From: Hyphomicrobiales bacterium
GTDB taxonomy: Bacteria; Pseudomonadota; Alphaproteobacteria; Rhizobiales; Rhizobiaceae
Assembly (NCBI GenBank): GCA_900467685.1
Contig: UBQX01000009.1
Coordinates: 1 to 64,000, forward strand
Length of the DNA: 64,000 nt
Reading direction: 5' to 3'
Position numbers and translations under genes: made by a program. Positions 47,097-57,289 of this stretch are shown here, in pieces. Every line of letters begins with the position of its first letter. The stretch's first letter is position 1. A model generated the notes under the pieces. It had not been told where the DNA came from. It worked only from the letters and a program-made list of their open reading frames with translations, and did not search any database.

Positions 47097-49004
47097 ATGG
47101 CAGGCAGAGGCGACAATTCGAAGGCCAAACCGGGCGGCGGGGTTGATACCGAGCCGCTGCGGCAGGCGATCACGGGCTGCATCCGCGCGGTTGCCGGCAG
47201 CCCGGAGATCGAGGTCGTGTTTTCGAGCGAGCGGCCCGGCTTTGCCGGCGACCGCATGCGCCTGCCTGAGCTTTCGAAGCGCCCGACGGCCCATGACGTC
47301 TCCATGACGCGAGGCCTCGGCGACTCCATGGCACTGCGCAAGGCCTGCCATAACGCCAAGGTGCACGCCGTGATGTCGCCGCAAGGCGAAGATGCCAAGG
47401 CCGTGTTCGACGCGGTCGAGCAGGCTCGCGTCGAGGCGATTGGTTCCAACCGCATGGCCGGCATGGGCGACAATCTCGACACGGTTCTGGCGGACCGTCT
47501 GGCGAAGTCCAACTATCGCACCGTGACGCGGCGCGAGGATGCGCCGATCCATGATGCGGTCTCCCTTCTGGTGCGCGAGCGACTGACCGGGCGCAAGACG
47601 CCGGCGGAAGCAGGCCCCGTGCTCGATCTGTGGCGCGAATTCCTGGAAGAGAAGGGCGCGGTCGATCTCGACAAGCTGCCGGCGGCGATCGAAGACCAGC
47701 AGGCCTTTGCCAAGCTCGTGCGCAATCTCCTGACGTCGATGGAAATGGCCGAGAATTACGGCGACAACGACACTGAAGAGAATAACGACGAGGATAATTC
47801 CTCCGAAGACGACAGCCCGCGCAGCGACGAGGAAAATCAGGACAATGTCGAGGAAGAGGCCGGCGACGATGCCGCGCCTTCCGAAGACAGCGAGACCTCG
47901 GACGAGCAGCTGGACGACGGCGAAATGGACGGCGCGGAGATTTCCGACGACGACATGAGCGACGACGGCGACGAGGATTCCGAAACGCCCGGCGAAATGA
48001 AGCGGCCGGCAACGCCCTTCGACGATTTCAACGAGAAGGTCGACTACAAGGTCTTCACGCAGGAATTCGACGAGGAAATTCCGGCCGAAGAGCTGTGCGA
48101 CGAGTCGGAGCTTCTCCGTCTGCGCGCCTTCCTCGACAAGCAGCTGGCGCATCTGCAGGGCGCGGTCGGTCGGCTTGCCAATCGGCTGCAGCGCCGCCTG
48201 ATGGCGCAGCAAAACCGTTCCTGGGACTTCGACCTGGAAGAGGGCTATCTCGATCCGGCGCGGCTTGTCCGCATGGTCATCGATCCGATGCAGCCGCTCT
48301 CCTTCAAGCAGGAGCGCGACACCAAGTTCCGCGACACGGTCGTGACGCTGCTGATCGACAATTCCGGCTCCATGCGCGGCCGGCCGATCACGGTTGCGGC
48401 CACCTGCGCCGATATCCTGGCGCGCACGCTGGAGCGCTGCGGCGTGAAGGTCGAAATTCTAGGCTTTACCACCAAGGCGTGGAAGGGCGGGTTGTCGCGC
48501 GAGAAGTGGCTGGCCGATGGCAAGCCGGCTACGCCCGGCCGCCTCAACGATCTGCGCCACATCATCTACAAGTCGGCGGCGACGCCCTGGCGGCGCGCGC
48601 GGGCCAATCTCGGCCTGATGATGCGCGAAGGCCTGCTCAAGGAAAACATCGATGGCGAAGCGCTGATCTGGGCGCATAACCGCTTGCTGGCCCGTCCCGA
48701 GCAGCGCCGCATCCTGATGATGATCTCGGACGGTGCGCCGGTCGACGATTCCACGTTGTCGGTCAATCCGGGCAATTATCTGGAACGCCACCTGCGCGCG
48801 GTCATCGAGCAGATCGAGACCAAGTCGCCGGTCGAGCTTCTGGCCATCGGTATCGGCCATGACGTGACGCGCTATTACCGCAAGGCCGTGACCATCGTGG
48901 ATGCGGACGAGCTGGCCGGCGCCATGACTGAGCAGCTGGCGGCATTGTTTGCTGACGAGAGCGAAGCAGGCGGCAGCCGGCGGGGCATGCGCCGCGCTGG
49001 CTGA
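47097..49004 (+). CDS. cobT: Cobaltochelatase subunit CobT
   Basis: 635 aa. The C-terminal von Willebrand A domain has the metal site DNSGSMRG (MIDAS, near residue 420) and [12 protein letters not shown]. Between about 215 and 305 lies an extremely acidic linker of Asp/Glu/Ser, as in Pseudomonas denitrificans CobT. The N-terminal third ([17 protein letters not shown]) binds CobS. It forms the chelatase AAA+ complex with CobS; transcription with cobS is clear from the gap of 65 bp. Confidence 0.96.
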   Translation: MAGRGDNSKAKPGGGVDTEPLRQAITGCIRAVAGSPEIEVVFSSERPGFAGDRMRLPELSKRPTAHDVSMTRGLGDSMALRKACHNAKVHAVMSPQGEDAKAVFDAVEQARVEAIGSNRMAGMGDNLDTVLADRLAKSNYRTVTRREDAPIHDAVSLLVRERLTGRKTPAEAGPVLDLWREFLEEKGAVDLDKLPAAIEDQQAFAKLVRNLLTSMEMAENYGDNDTEENNDEDNSSEDDSPRSDEENQDNVEEEAGDDAAPSEDSETSDEQLDDGEMDGAEISDDDMSDDGDEDSETPGEMKRPATPFDDFNEKVDYKVFTQEFDEEIPAEELCDESELLRLRAFLDKQLAHLQGAVGRLANRLQRRLMAQQNRSWDFDLEEGYLDPARLVRMVIDPMQPLSFKQERDTKFRDTVVTLLIDNSGSMRGRPITVAATCADILARTLERCGVKVEILGFTTKAWKGGLSREKWLADGKPATPGRLNDLRHIIYKSAATPWRRARANLGLMMREGLLKENIDGEALIWAHNRLLARPEQRRILMMISDGAPVDDSTLSVNPGNYLERHLRAVIEQIETKSPVELLAIGIGHDVTRYYRKAVTIVDADELAGAMTEQLAALFADESEAGGSRRGMRRAG

Positions 49005-49045
49005 TCGATCCGAGTAACAATCAACCAGCCGAAGGGCGCTCTGAT

Positions 49046-50032
49046 TTGCCGAACTGGTTCCAGCCGTCCTGTGTGGCGACAATCGTATTGCTGGCGAGCT
49101 CTACTTTGGCCGCACCGGTGGCGGTGACAAGCGAACGGATCGAGCGCTTCAATCCCAAAAACAGCGATACGGTCTTTGGTCGCCTGGAGTTTCTTGGCGG
49201 GCTGGTGATGAAATCGGCCGACGGGACTCTCGGTGGATGGTCCTCTATACGTCTGCGACCGGATCAGACGAATTTCGTCGGTGTTTTCGACGATGGCGAC
49301 TGGATCACCGGCGCCTTGGTCCGCGATGCAGCGGGGCGGCTTGCCGGCGTTGCCGATGTGGATATTTCGCCGATGATCTCCAAATCCGGCAAGCCTGATA
49401 GCCGCAAGCAGATGATGGATGCCGAGAGCCTGGCCCTTCGTTCCGGTGAAGTGTTGGTCAGTTTCGAGCGGGTGCACCGGATCGATGTCTATCCCGATCC
49501 GGGCTTCCAGACGTCACCGCCGAAACGGACGCTGTCCAAGCTCATTCCCGATGCACGGTTGAAGGCCAACAAGGGTCTGGAAACAGTTGTCGTTTCGCCC
49601 TCCGACGGGCCGCTGGCGGGCTCGCCGTTGATCGTCGCGGAGGAGAGCCTGAACGAAGCAGGGGACAATTACGCGGCGGTTCTCGAAGGACCGAGCAAGG
49701 GTGTCTTTTTCGTTCGCCGCCATGGTTCCTTCGATATCAGCGATGGCACGTTCCTGCCGAATGGCGATCTCGTTCTGCTGGAGCGCAGTTTCAGCCTGCT
49801 TCAGGGCGTGGGTGTAAGGCTGCGGCTTGTTCGCTCGAACGATATCAAGCCTGGTGCCACGGTGGATGGCGAGGAACTGATGGTGGCCGATTCGAGCTAT
49901 CAGATCGACAATATGGAAGGTGTCGATGCCTTCCGCGCGGCCGACGGTTCGACCCATCTGATCCTCGTCTCCGACAACAATAACTCCTTCCTGCAGAGCA
50001 ATCTCATGCTGGAGTTCCGGCTGAAGGATTGA
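49046..50032 (+). CDS. Esterase-like activity of phytase family protein (secreted)
   Basis: 328 aa. A signal peptide covers about 1-22 (CVATIVLLASSTLAAP). The body is a predicted beta-propeller of the phytase-like esterase family: FGGL-like strand repeats, GLETVVVSPSDG, DISDGTFLPNGDLVLLER, and DNMEGVDAF. Substrate is unknown. The start is TTG with GAAGGG upstream. The gene is 41 bp after cobT and may be read from the same promoter, though its function is unrelated. Confidence 0.85.
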   Translation: MPNWFQPSCVATIVLLASSTLAAPVAVTSERIERFNPKNSDTVFGRLEFLGGLVMKSADGTLGGWSSIRLRPDQTNFVGVFDDGDWITGALVRDAAGRLAGVADVDISPMISKSGKPDSRKQMMDAESLALRSGEVLVSFERVHRIDVYPDPGFQTSPPKRTLSKLIPDARLKANKGLETVVVSPSDGPLAGSPLIVAEESLNEAGDNYAAVLEGPSKGVFFVRRHGSFDISDGTFLPNGDLVLLERSFSLLQGVGVRLRLVRSNDIKPGATVDGEELMVADSSYQIDNMEGVDAFRAADGSTHLILVSDNNNSFLQSNLMLEFRLKD

Positions 50033-50064
50033 AGTCATTCAGCCTACAGACGCGGGCTGGCTGG

Positions 50065-50085
50065 ATCCCGGCTCGAGGCCGGGAT
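50065..50085. repeat. Short rhizobial palindrome, possible bidirectional terminator
   Basis: ATCCCGGC - TCGAG - GCCGGGAT between the convergent phytase-like and yhhQ genes. It is a form common in Hyphomicrobiales genomes. Confidence 0.6.
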
Positions 50086-50103
50086 GATGGTGGAGAGAGG
50101 CTA

Positions 50104-50739
50104 TCAGGCCTTCGCTGCGTCGGGCATGGGCTTCACCATGGAGATGAAGGCGCCGTAGGGCAGAAGCAGGACGATGCCGCAGAGCATCTTCACGGAGAAG
50201 TCGCCGATGGCCCAGGAGATCCAGCGTGGGGCTTCCGTGGAGAGGATACCAAGGATCGCGCCCCAGCCGATGGCGAAGTCGTCATTCGGGCCGATGAAGG
50301 CGAAGATCGGTGCGAAGGCCAGGGAGAAGAAGATGATCGTGTCAAGGGCCGAGCCGAGCAGGCTGGCGATGAGCGGCGCCTTCCACCACGACAAACGACG
50401 CAGGCGGTTGAACACCGTGATGTCGAGCAACTGGCCGACCAGATAGGCGGTGCCGGAGGCAATCGCGATGCGGTGCGTCGAGGCAAAGATCGAGAAGACG
50501 ATAGCGACGGCAAAGCCCACGGCGACCACCTTGCGCGCTGCCGAGGGCCCGAACTGGCGGTTCGTCAGGTCGGTGACCAGAAACGCGAAGGGATAGGTGA
50601 AAGCCCCATAGGTGAGCAGATCGGCAAGATTGATGCCGAAGAGATTGCCCTGGATGGGAAACTGGACGAGATAGTTGGAAGAGACGACCACAAGGGTCAT
50701 CAGGGCCACGAAGGGCAGGGTACGCTTATCCATCAGCAT
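50104..50739 (-). CDS. yhhQ: Queuosine precursor transporter (YhhQ/VUT family)
   Basis: 211 aa with about six membrane segments. Family landmarks are ADLLTYGAFTYPFAFLVTDLTNR near residue 40, AYLVGQLLDI, and WKAPLIASLLGSALDTIIFF. It imports 7-cyano- or 7-aminomethyl-7-deazaguanine (preQ0/preQ1) for queuosine in tRNA. ATG 50739 gives MLMDKRTLPFVALM; the start lies inside a predicted preQ1-I aptamer. It follows rpmB, with a terminator between. Confidence 0.92.
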   Translation of the reverse strand: MLMDKRTLPFVALMTLVVVSSNYLVQFPIQGNLFGINLADLLTYGAFTYPFAFLVTDLTNRQFGPSAARKVVAVGFAVAIVFSIFASTHRIAIASGTAYLVGQLLDITVFNRLRRLSWWKAPLIASLLGSALDTIIFFSLAFAPIFAFIGPNDDFAIGWGAILGILSTEAPRWISWAIGDFSVKMLCGIVLLLPYGAFISMVKPMPDAAKA

Positions 50740-50765
50740 TTTTTTATCCTGGGTGATGCCACCAG
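50736..50765 (-). promoter_or_regulatory. Probable preQ1-I riboswitch covering the yhhQ start
   Basis: Reading on the minus strand: P1 stem CTGG / CCAG around the loop TGGCATCAC, then GAT and a run of seven A, then TGC. GCAT of the loop can pair with ATGC of the tail as the P2 pseudoknot, so the aptamer closes over the start codon; AGGA of the ribosome site overlaps the P1 3' strand. This is the compact H-type form of preQ1-I switches, and the gene is a known target class. Confidence 0.65.
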
Positions 50766-50815
50766 TTGGAGGAACGATAATGTGATTTGAGGGAGACCGG
50801 AGAGGTCTCATTCAT

Positions 50816-50850
50816 GACAAAAGGCTCGGATGCGGTGCATCCAAGCCTTT
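50816..50850 (-). terminator. Terminator after rpmB
   Basis: On the minus strand, arms AAAGGCTTGGATGC and GCATCCGAGCCTTT (one G-T type mismatch), ACC loop and a following TTTTG run. Confidence 0.85.
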
Positions 50851-50875
50851 GCCTGAATTCTTAAAGCTCAGTTGA

Positions 50876-51166
50876 TCAAGCAGCTTCAGCGAGCTTCTTG
50901 GCAACCTGACGCTTCAGCAGGCGTGCGCGCATGCTGAGTTCGTTTTCGTTCGCCTTGGCGAGGAAAGCGTCAAGGCCACCGCGATGCTCGACAGTGCGGA
51001 GCGCTGCAGCGGAAACGCGCAGGCGGAAGCTCTGGCCGAGTGCGTCCGAAATCAGCGTCACGTTGACGAGGTTCGGCAGGAAGCGGCGCTTCGTCTTGTT
51101 GTTAGCATGGCTGACGTTGTTGCCAACCTGGACGCCCTTGGCGGTCAATTCGCAGCTGCGCGACAT
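50876..51166 (-). CDS. rpmB: 50S ribosomal protein L28
   Basis: 96 aa. [29 protein letters not shown] is family sequence, including the GNNVSHANN core. The C-terminal extension with [13 protein letters not shown] is usual in alphaproteobacteria. No zinc-binding CxxC is present, so it is the zinc-free form. Confidence 0.97.
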   Translation of the reverse strand: MSRSCELTAKGVQVGNNVSHANNKTKRRFLPNLVNVTLISDALGQSFRLRVSAAALRTVEHRGGLDAFLAKANENELSMRARLLKRQVAKKLAEAA

Positions 51167-51429
51167 GGTTACACCCTATGTTTTTCTTGCGGCCGGGCAA
51201 AAGGTTTCCGGTGCCGGAACGGCCTTTTCCATCTGGCCATGATTGGAAAGTTGCGGTTCTATAGTCATACGGCGGACACACGTCAAGCCAAACCTCATGA
51301 AAACGCCGAAATTCCGGCTTGCACTATGCTGAACGTCGCGTTCAGCGGGCATTCAGCGCAGCGGTGCGAGGATCGCTTCCAGAGAGTTTAACTCCTTTTC
51401 GGTTTGACCAGATGGACCAAGAACGCGTG

Positions 51430-52218
51430 ATGACCCATTTTCGCCCGGCCCGACTGACCGTTCTTGCCGCGACAGCGCTTGCCGTTGCGGCCCCGATTGA
51501 CGCCGCCCTGCCCGCGACGCCGATCAATCATGTCACGGACTATTCGATCACCCTGTCGGGCCTCAGCCTCGCCAAGGCCTCGTTCCGCACCGAGATCAAC
51601 GGCAAGGATTTTCAAATCCAGGGCCAGTTCAAGACGACCGGGCTGGCGCGTCTCTTCCGGAAGGTGGAGGGGACGGCCATTGTCTCCGGCAAGCTCAAGG
51701 GTGACAATTTCGTCGCGGAGAGCTACCGCTCGGACTATGTCGCGGGCACGGCCCACAAGGTCTATCAGGTTTCGTTTGCCGGCGGCGGGGTGAAGTCGTT
51801 CCAGGCGCAGCCGCCGCTGCAGCCGCCGGCGAACTGGGTTCCGGTGACGCCTGCGGACATAGCACGTGCGGTCGATCCGCTCTCTGGGCTCATTCTGCCG
51901 GCGGATGCCAACCCCTGTGCGGCGACAATTCCCGTCTTTGACGGCGAGGCGCGGACGGATTTCCAGCTGACGGACAAGGGTGTGAGAACCTACAGGAACG
52001 GGCGCGAGAAGCTTGAGGCGCGTGTCTGCGGTTTCAAGATCGGACTGAAAGCCGGATATCGCAAGGGCAAAAGCGACATGGAATATGTTGCCAAGCTCAA
52101 GGACATGGAGATCTGGTTTGCCAAATCTCCGGTTGCGGCTGTATATGCTCCGGTGAAGATCCTCGTGCCGACCGGGTTCGGATCCGTGGAGATCGCAGCA
52201 ACCCGATTTGGCGCCTGA
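51430..52218 (+). CDS. DUF3108 periplasmic protein
   Basis: 262 aa. A signal peptide (ARLTVLAATALAVAAPIDAA) is followed by a beta-rich domain with the DUF3108 pattern: YSITLSGLSLAKASF, FKTTGLARLFRKVEG and GRRK-like basic residues near the end (KIGLKAGYRKGKSDM). Function is unknown; it probably binds a lipid or cell-wall component in the periplasm. ATG 51412 is an alternative start. It is divergent from rpmB. Confidence 0.85.
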   Translation: MTHFRPARLTVLAATALAVAAPIDAALPATPINHVTDYSITLSGLSLAKASFRTEINGKDFQIQGQFKTTGLARLFRKVEGTAIVSGKLKGDNFVAESYRSDYVAGTAHKVYQVSFAGGGVKSFQAQPPLQPPANWVPVTPADIARAVDPLSGLILPADANPCAATIPVFDGEARTDFQLTDKGVRTYRNGREKLEARVCGFKIGLKAGYRKGKSDMEYVAKLKDMEIWFAKSPVAAVYAPVKILVPTGFGSVEIAATRFGA

Positions 52219-52255
52219 GGCCCGACTATCCCGGCCATGGCCGGAGACGTAACGA

Positions 52256-53131
52256 ATGAAATCCCGCGCGACACTTATCGGGTTCACCGCCATTCTCATG
52301 TGGTCGCTGCTGGCGTTGATGACGGCGGCTTCCGGCAAGATGCCGCCTTTCCAGCTTGCCGCCGTGACATTCCTGATCGGCAGCATTCCCGGTCTCGTCA
52401 TGCTGGCGGCGAAGCCTGCGCGCATCGCCGCCTTCCGCCAGCCCTGGCCGGTCTGGGTGACGGGTATTGCCGGGCTCTTCGGCTATCACTTTCTCTATTT
52501 CACGGCGCTGCGCAACGCCCCGCCGGCGGAAGCGGGGCTGATTGCCTATCTCTGGCCGCTTTTCATCGTTCTTGGTTCGGCGTTGCTGCCGGGCGAAAAG
52601 CTGCGGTTGCACCACGTTCTTGGCGCGGTGCTGGGCCTTTCCGGCTCGTTCCTCATCGTCTCGCGCAATGGGCTCTCCTTCGACGGCGCCTACACGCTTG
52701 GCTACGTCATGGCCTTTCTCTGCGCCTTCACCTGGGCGGCCTATTCGCTGATGTCGCGGAAATTCGGCTCGGTGCCGACGGATGCGGTGACGGCCTTTTG
52801 TCTGGCGACCTCGGCTCTGTCGCTGATCAGCCATCTGGCGCTGGAACAGACCGTCTGGCCCGAAACGACCAGCCAGTGGGTGGCGGTCGTTGGGCTCGGC
52901 ATTTTCCCGGTCGGGCTGGCATTCTACACTTGGGATTACGGGGTCAAGAAAGGTGACATCCAGTTGCTGGGTGCCGCCAGCTATGCTGCGCCGCTGCTTT
53001 CCACCGGCGCGTTGATCCTAGGGGGCTTTGCCGAGCCCTCGTGGCGGATTGCCGGGGCCGGACTGCTCATCACTGCAGGCGCCATTATCGCGGCCAAGGA
53101 CATGATCTTGAAACGGCGCGCGGCAGCTTGA
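52256..53131 (+). CDS. EamA/DMT-superfamily transporter (YddG-like)
   Basis: 291 aa with ten predicted membrane helices in two EamA halves (LIGFTAILMWSLLALMT, GYVMAFLCAFTWAAYSLM). The segment LFGYHFLYFTALRNAPPAEAGLI is typical of YddG-type aromatic amino-acid exporters, but many DMT proteins share it. GGAG precedes the ATG. No operon partner indicates the substrate. Confidence 0.88.
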   Translation: MKSRATLIGFTAILMWSLLALMTAASGKMPPFQLAAVTFLIGSIPGLVMLAAKPARIAAFRQPWPVWVTGIAGLFGYHFLYFTALRNAPPAEAGLIAYLWPLFIVLGSALLPGEKLRLHHVLGAVLGLSGSFLIVSRNGLSFDGAYTLGYVMAFLCAFTWAAYSLMSRKFGSVPTDAVTAFCLATSALSLISHLALEQTVWPETTSQWVAVVGLGIFPVGLAFYTWDYGVKKGDIQLLGAASYAAPLLSTGALILGGFAEPSWRIAGAGLLITAGAIIAAKDMILKRRAAA

Positions 53132-53134
53132 GCC

Positions 53135-53572
53135 CTATTGACCGGGCTGCCAGCCGGGCGCAGCCATCTCGAAACTTTCGAAGGTGAAGCCCGGCGCGAC
53201 CGTGCAGCTGACCAGCGTGAAGTCGCCCGTCGGCTCGGCCGATTGCCACCAGCCGGCCGGCACGATGACCTGCGGTCGCTCGCCGGAAACGACGTCCGGC
53301 CCAAGCCGATGCGTCTCGACGGATTTTCCGTCTTCAGATAGCGAAAGCATCAGCGGCGCGCCTGCGTGATAGAGCCAAACTTCGCTCGCATCCGTCACCT
53401 TGTGCCAATGCGAGCGCTCACCCTTTTCCAGGAGATAATAGATCGCCGTAGAATGGCCGCGGGGGCCGCCGGCCGAATCGCGGAAAGTCTCGGCGTACCA
53501 GCCGCCTTCCGGGTGACGCTGCATGTTCAATGCCGCGATGATGTCGGCGGGCGTCATGTCCGCCGCGCTCAC
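53135..53572 (-). CDS. Cupin-superfamily DUF985 protein
   Basis: 145 aa. The cupin fold has [13 protein letters not shown] near residue 20, [12 protein letters not shown] (cupin His pair) near 56, and [22 protein letters not shown] toward the end. The family (Cupin_5) includes few characterised members. It overlaps the gloB stop by ATGA and is thus co-translated with hydroxyacylglutathione hydrolase. It may bind a small sugar or metabolite. Confidence 0.88.
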   Translation of the reverse strand: MSAADMTPADIIAALNMQRHPEGGWYAETFRDSAGGPRGHSTAIYYLLEKGERSHWHKVTDASEVWLYHAGAPLMLSLSEDGKSVETHRLGPDVVSGERPQVIVPAGWWQSAEPTGDFTLVSCTVAPGFTFESFEMAAPGWQPGQ

Positions 53573-54300
53573 TTGAAATTGTCCTTGCCCTTGCGGATTT
53601 CGGCAAACTCCGCCGCGTCCTTCGCGCGCAGGAAGGGGTTCGTCAGCTTTTCGAGCGCAATGGTCGTTGGCGCGGTAAAGCGGTTCTTGTCGCGCAACTC
53701 GGCGATTTCTTCGGCGCGTGCGACGAGAGCGGGATTTTCCGGCTCGACGGTCAGCGCATAGCGGGCGTTGGAGAGCGTGTATTCGTGGCCGAAATAGACG
53801 GTCGTGTCGTCGGGCAGCTGGCCGAGGCGCTGGAGGGAATTATGCATCTGCTCCATCGTTCCCTCGAAAACGCGGCCGCAGCCCAATGCGAAAAGCGTAT
53901 CGGCGGCGAAGAGCAGCTTGTCTTCTGGCAGATGGTAGCAGATGTGACCGAGCGTGTGGCCGGGTGTGAGGATGACCTCGACGGCGTGACCCGCGAACTC
54001 GAAGCGCTCGCCATCCTCGACCGTGTGCGTCAGGCCGACAATCTTGTCCTTCTCGCCCTCCGGGCCGATCACGTCGAGCTGGAAGCGGGCGGAAAGTGGC
54101 GCGATGGCGCCGACATGGTCGTGATGATGATGCGTGATGAAGATATGGCTTAGCGTCCAGCCGCGGCGTTCCAGCGCCTCGAGGATAGGGCCTTCTTCCG
54201 GTGCGTCGATGGCGGCCGTGAGGCCGGTGTCCGGATCGTGGATGAGGACGCCGAAATTGTCCGAGAGGCAGGGGAAGAGATCGATATCCAGCGCTGTCAT
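53569..54300 (-). CDS. gloB: Hydroxyacylglutathione hydrolase (glyoxalase II)
   Basis: 243 aa. The metallo-beta-lactamase motif is THHHHDHVG near residue 56, with GHTLGHICY and GCGRVFEGT in place and a C-terminal HAGH_C domain ([14 protein letters not shown]). It cleaves S-D-lactoylglutathione to D-lactate in methylglyoxal removal. ATG 54300 matches the family start ([17 protein letters not shown]). Confidence 0.94.
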   Translation of the reverse strand: MTALDIDLFPCLSDNFGVLIHDPDTGLTAAIDAPEEGPILEALERRGWTLSHIFITHHHHDHVGAIAPLSARFQLDVIGPEGEKDKIVGLTHTVEDGERFEFAGHAVEVILTPGHTLGHICYHLPEDKLLFAADTLFALGCGRVFEGTMEQMHNSLQRLGQLPDDTTVYFGHEYTLSNARYALTVEPENPALVARAEEIAELRDKNRFTAPTTIALEKLTNPFLRAKDAAEFAEIRKGKDNFK

Positions 54301-54384
54301 TTGGTTTTCCCGGTTGTTGACCTTATCTCTGAATCTAGTCGCTCGACGCTTGATGTCCACCCGTCAGTTGGTAACAATCGCTTC

Positions 54385-55131
54385 ATGTATGCCGATATCG
54401 TCGATTTGAGAGAATTCTACCTGTCGCCCGTCGGGCGGATGGCGGAGCAGTCCATCACCATGGCGCTTTCCTCTATCTGGCAGGACGTGCCTGACGAGCG
54501 GCTGATGGGGCTAGGCTATGCGCTTCCCTATCTCGACCGCTTCAAGGCAGGCGCGGAACGCACCTTCGCCTTCATGCCTGCGGGGCAGGGGGCGGTGAAC
54601 TGGCCGGTTCCGGGCCTTTCTGCGGCGGCTCTGGTCTTCGATGAGGAACTGCCGCTGCCGGACGCTGCCATCGACCGGGTGCTGATGGTCCATTCGCTGG
54701 AATTTGCCGAAAGCCCGCGCGAGACGCTGAAGGAACTATGGCGCGTGCTCGCCCCCGGCGGCCGCCTCGTCATCGTCGTGCCGAACCGGCGTGGGCTCTG
54801 GGCGCGGCTCGATAACACGCCGTTCGGCACCGGCCGCCCCTATTCCCGCAGCCAGTTGATTGCCCTATTGCGCGAGACCAATTTCACGCCCGGTGCGATG
54901 AGCGAGGCGCTATTCTTCCCGCCCGCCGCGCGGCGCTCGCTGCTCGGGATGTGGCAGGGCATGGACAAGATGGGCCGCAAACTCTGGCCCGCCTTTTCCG
55001 GCGTCGTCATCATCGAGGCGCACAAGCGGCTCTATCAGGGCCTGCCGGTCGCGGTGCGAGCCTCGCGGCGGGTATTTGTGCCCGTTCTGGCGCCGCAGGG
55101 CGTGCCGACGACGCGGGTGGGGATGGATTGA
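54385..55131 (+). CDS. SAM-dependent methyltransferase, UbiE-like
   Basis: 248 aa. The methyltransferase-11 fold is degenerate at the SAM glycine loop, but ALPDAAIDRVLMVHSLEF, LKELWRVLAPGGRLVIVVPNRRGLW (motifs 4-5) are clear. It starts with YADIVDLREFYLSPVGRM, which is a conserved family N-terminus in alphaproteobacteria beside gloB. Substrate unknown. Confidence 0.85.
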   Translation: MYADIVDLREFYLSPVGRMAEQSITMALSSIWQDVPDERLMGLGYALPYLDRFKAGAERTFAFMPAGQGAVNWPVPGLSAAALVFDEELPLPDAAIDRVLMVHSLEFAESPRETLKELWRVLAPGGRLVIVVPNRRGLWARLDNTPFGTGRPYSRSQLIALLRETNFTPGAMSEALFFPPAARRSLLGMWQGMDKMGRKLWPAFSGVVIIEAHKRLYQGLPVAVRASRRVFVPVLAPQGVPTTRVGMD

Positions 55132-55230
55132 TAGGGGCGCGGCTGCGCTGATCCGTCCCAAATCCCCGCCCTCGACAAGAACGCCTTTCCGCACTATTGC
55201 CTTTGGCTTCCAAATTCAGGGGCTTTTCGC

Positions 55231-56349
55231 ATGACTACGACTGCATCCGCACCCGTTCCGCGTCCCGGCGTGATGGAGATTTCGGCCTATGTGCCGGGCA
55301 AGGATGGCGCAGGCTTTTCCGGCCGCATCTTCAAGCTGTCCTCCAACGAGACACCGCTGGGCCCGAGCCCTGCGGCGATCGAAGCCTATCGGCATGCTGC
55401 GGATCATCTGGAGCTTTATCCGGACGGGCAGGCGACCGAGCTGCGCGAGGCAATCGGTGCGGTGCACGGGCTGAATCCGGCCAATATCATCTGCGGCGCA
55501 GGCTCGGACGAGTTGCTGGGTCTCATTTGCCGCTGCTATCTGGGCGCCGGCGATGAGGCGATCATCACCGAGCATGGGTTCCTCGTCTATCGCATCCAGA
55601 TCACCGCCTCGGGTGCGATGCCTGTAACCGTCAAGGAAGACGACTGCCGGGTGAATGTGGACAACATTCTGGCCGCGGTCACCGAGAAGACCAAGGCGGT
55701 CTTCATTGCCAATCCAGGCAATCCCACCGGGTCCTATATCCCGATGGCCGATATCCGCCGTCTGCACGCCGGCCTGCCGCCGCATGTGCTTCTGGTGTTG
55801 GATGCCGCCTATGCGGAATATGTCCGCCGCAACGATTACGAGACGGGCGTTGAACTGGTCTCGGCCAATCGCAATGTCGTGATGTGCCGAACCTTCTCCA
55901 AGGCCTATGGGCTCGCGGCACTCCGTGTCGGCTGGCTCTATGGGCCGGCGGAGATTCTCGCGGCGCTCAACCGCGTGCGCGGGCCGTTCAACATGACGGT
56001 GCCGGGTCTGGCTGCTGCGGCGGCTGCCGTGCGCGATCAGGCCTTTGTCGAAAAGGCCGTGGCGCATAATTCGCTGTGGCTGGAAAAGCTGACGCATGCT
56101 TTCGAGGCTATCGGTCTGAAGGTCACGCCGTCGGTGGCCAATTTCGTGCTCATCCATTTCCCCGATGTCGACGGCAAGCGTGCGCCGGATGCGGATGCGT
56201 TCCTGTCTTCGCGCGGTTATATCCTGCGCGGCGTGGCTGGCTACGGCCTGCCGAATGCGTTGCGCATGACGGTCGGCACGGAAGAGGCCAATCGCGGCGT
56301 CATCGAGGCGCTCGGCGAATTCATGGCTCAGGACCGGTGGCAGGCATAA
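55231..56349 (+). CDS. hisC: Histidinol-phosphate/aromatic aminotransferase
   Basis: 372 aa PLP enzyme of fold type [22 protein letters not shown] begins the domain, [13 protein letters not shown] is the PLP contact, and [15 protein letters not shown] contains the catalytic Lys (in SKAYG). Next to a prephenate dehydrogenase, it is more likely used in tyrosine/phenylalanine synthesis or as a dual-function enzyme than as the histidine-operon copy. Confidence 0.94.
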   Translation: MTTTASAPVPRPGVMEISAYVPGKDGAGFSGRIFKLSSNETPLGPSPAAIEAYRHAADHLELYPDGQATELREAIGAVHGLNPANIICGAGSDELLGLICRCYLGAGDEAIITEHGFLVYRIQITASGAMPVTVKEDDCRVNVDNILAAVTEKTKAVFIANPGNPTGSYIPMADIRRLHAGLPPHVLLVLDAAYAEYVRRNDYETGVELVSANRNVVMCRTFSKAYGLAALRVGWLYGPAEILAALNRVRGPFNMTVPGLAAAAAAVRDQAFVEKAVAHNSLWLEKLTHAFEAIGLKVTPSVANFVLIHFPDVDGKRAPDADAFLSSRGYILRGVAGYGLPNALRMTVGTEEANRGVIEALGEFMAQDRWQA

Positions 56350-56350
56350 C

Positions 56351-57289
56351 GTGGCGAAGATTTACGAAAACATTGCCCTGATCGGCATCGGCCTCATCGG
56401 TTCGTCGATTGCGCGGGACATCAAGGCGCACGATCTGGCCAGCAAGGTGACGATCTCCTCGCGCAGCGCCGCAACGCTGAAGCGGGCTGAAGAGTTGGGG
56501 CTGGGCGATGCCTATGTGGCGGATGCCGCAGAAGCCGTTCGCGATGCCGATCTCGTTATCGTTTCCGTTCCGGTCGGTGCATCTGAGGCGGTTGCGCAAC
56601 AGATCGCAGGCAGTCTGAAACCGGGTGCGACCGTGACCGACGTCGGCTCGACGAAGGCGTCCGTCATCGCGCAGATGCAGCCGCACATGCCGGAACATGT
56701 CCATTTTATTCCGGGCCATCCGCTGGCCGGTACCGAGCATTCCGGTCCGGATGCGGGCTTTTCCGGTCTGTTTGTCGGGCGCTGGTGCATTCTGACGCCG
56801 GTTCCCGGCACGGATGCCGGGGCGATTGCCAGACTGCGCGACTTCTGGAATTCGCTCGGCTCCAAGGTCGAGGAAATGGATCCCGTGCATCACGACAAGG
56901 TGCTCGCGATCGTATCGCATCTGCCGCATATCATTGCCTACAACATTGTCGGCACGGCGGACGATCTGGAGACGGTGACGGAATCGGAAGTCATCAAATA
57001 TTCGGCTTCCGGCTTCCGCGACTTCACGCGTCTGGCCGCATCGGATCCGACCATGTGGCGGGATGTGTGCCTGCACAACAAGGATGCAATCCTGGAAATG
57101 CTGGCGCGCTTCTCGGAGGACCTCGCCTATCTGCAGAGGGCGATCCGTTGGGGCGATGGCGAGAAGCTTTTCGACCTCTTCACCCGCACCCGCGCCATCC
57201 GTCGCTCGATCATCGAGGCGGGCCAGGATACGGCCGCACCCAACTTCGGCCGTAACGGCGCGCCCCCCGAGCTCAAAGCGGGGGAATAG
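56351..57289 (+). CDS. tyrC: Prephenate/cyclohexadienyl dehydrogenase
   Basis: 312 aa. The NAD(P) fold begins IALIGIGLIGSSIARDI; substrate motifs GHPLAGTEHSGPDAG and HHDKVLAIVSHLPHIIAY follow. It oxidatively decarboxylates prephenate or arogenate in tyrosine synthesis. The start is GTG one base after the hisC stop. The 3' end overlaps the convergent DUF2125 gene by 17 bp. Confidence 0.94.
   Translation: MAKIYENIALIGIGLIGSSIARDIKAHDLASKVTISSRSAATLKRAEELGLGDAYVADAAEAVRDADLVIVSVPVGASEAVAQQIAGSLKPGATVTDVGSTKASVIAQMQPHMPEHVHFIPGHPLAGTEHSGPDAGFSGLFVGRWCILTPVPGTDAGAIARLRDFWNSLGSKVEEMDPVHHDKVLAIVSHLPHIIAYNIVGTADDLETVTESEVIKYSASGFRDFTRLAASDPTMWRDVCLHNKDAILEMLARFSEDLAYLQRAIRWGDGEKLFDLFTRTRAIRRSIIEAGQDTAAPNFGRNGAPPELKAGE

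Noticed and set aside
46968-48212. 414-aa minus-strand frame opposite cobT
   Set aside because: Low-complexity hydrophobic stretch is just the antisense of the acidic CobT linker.
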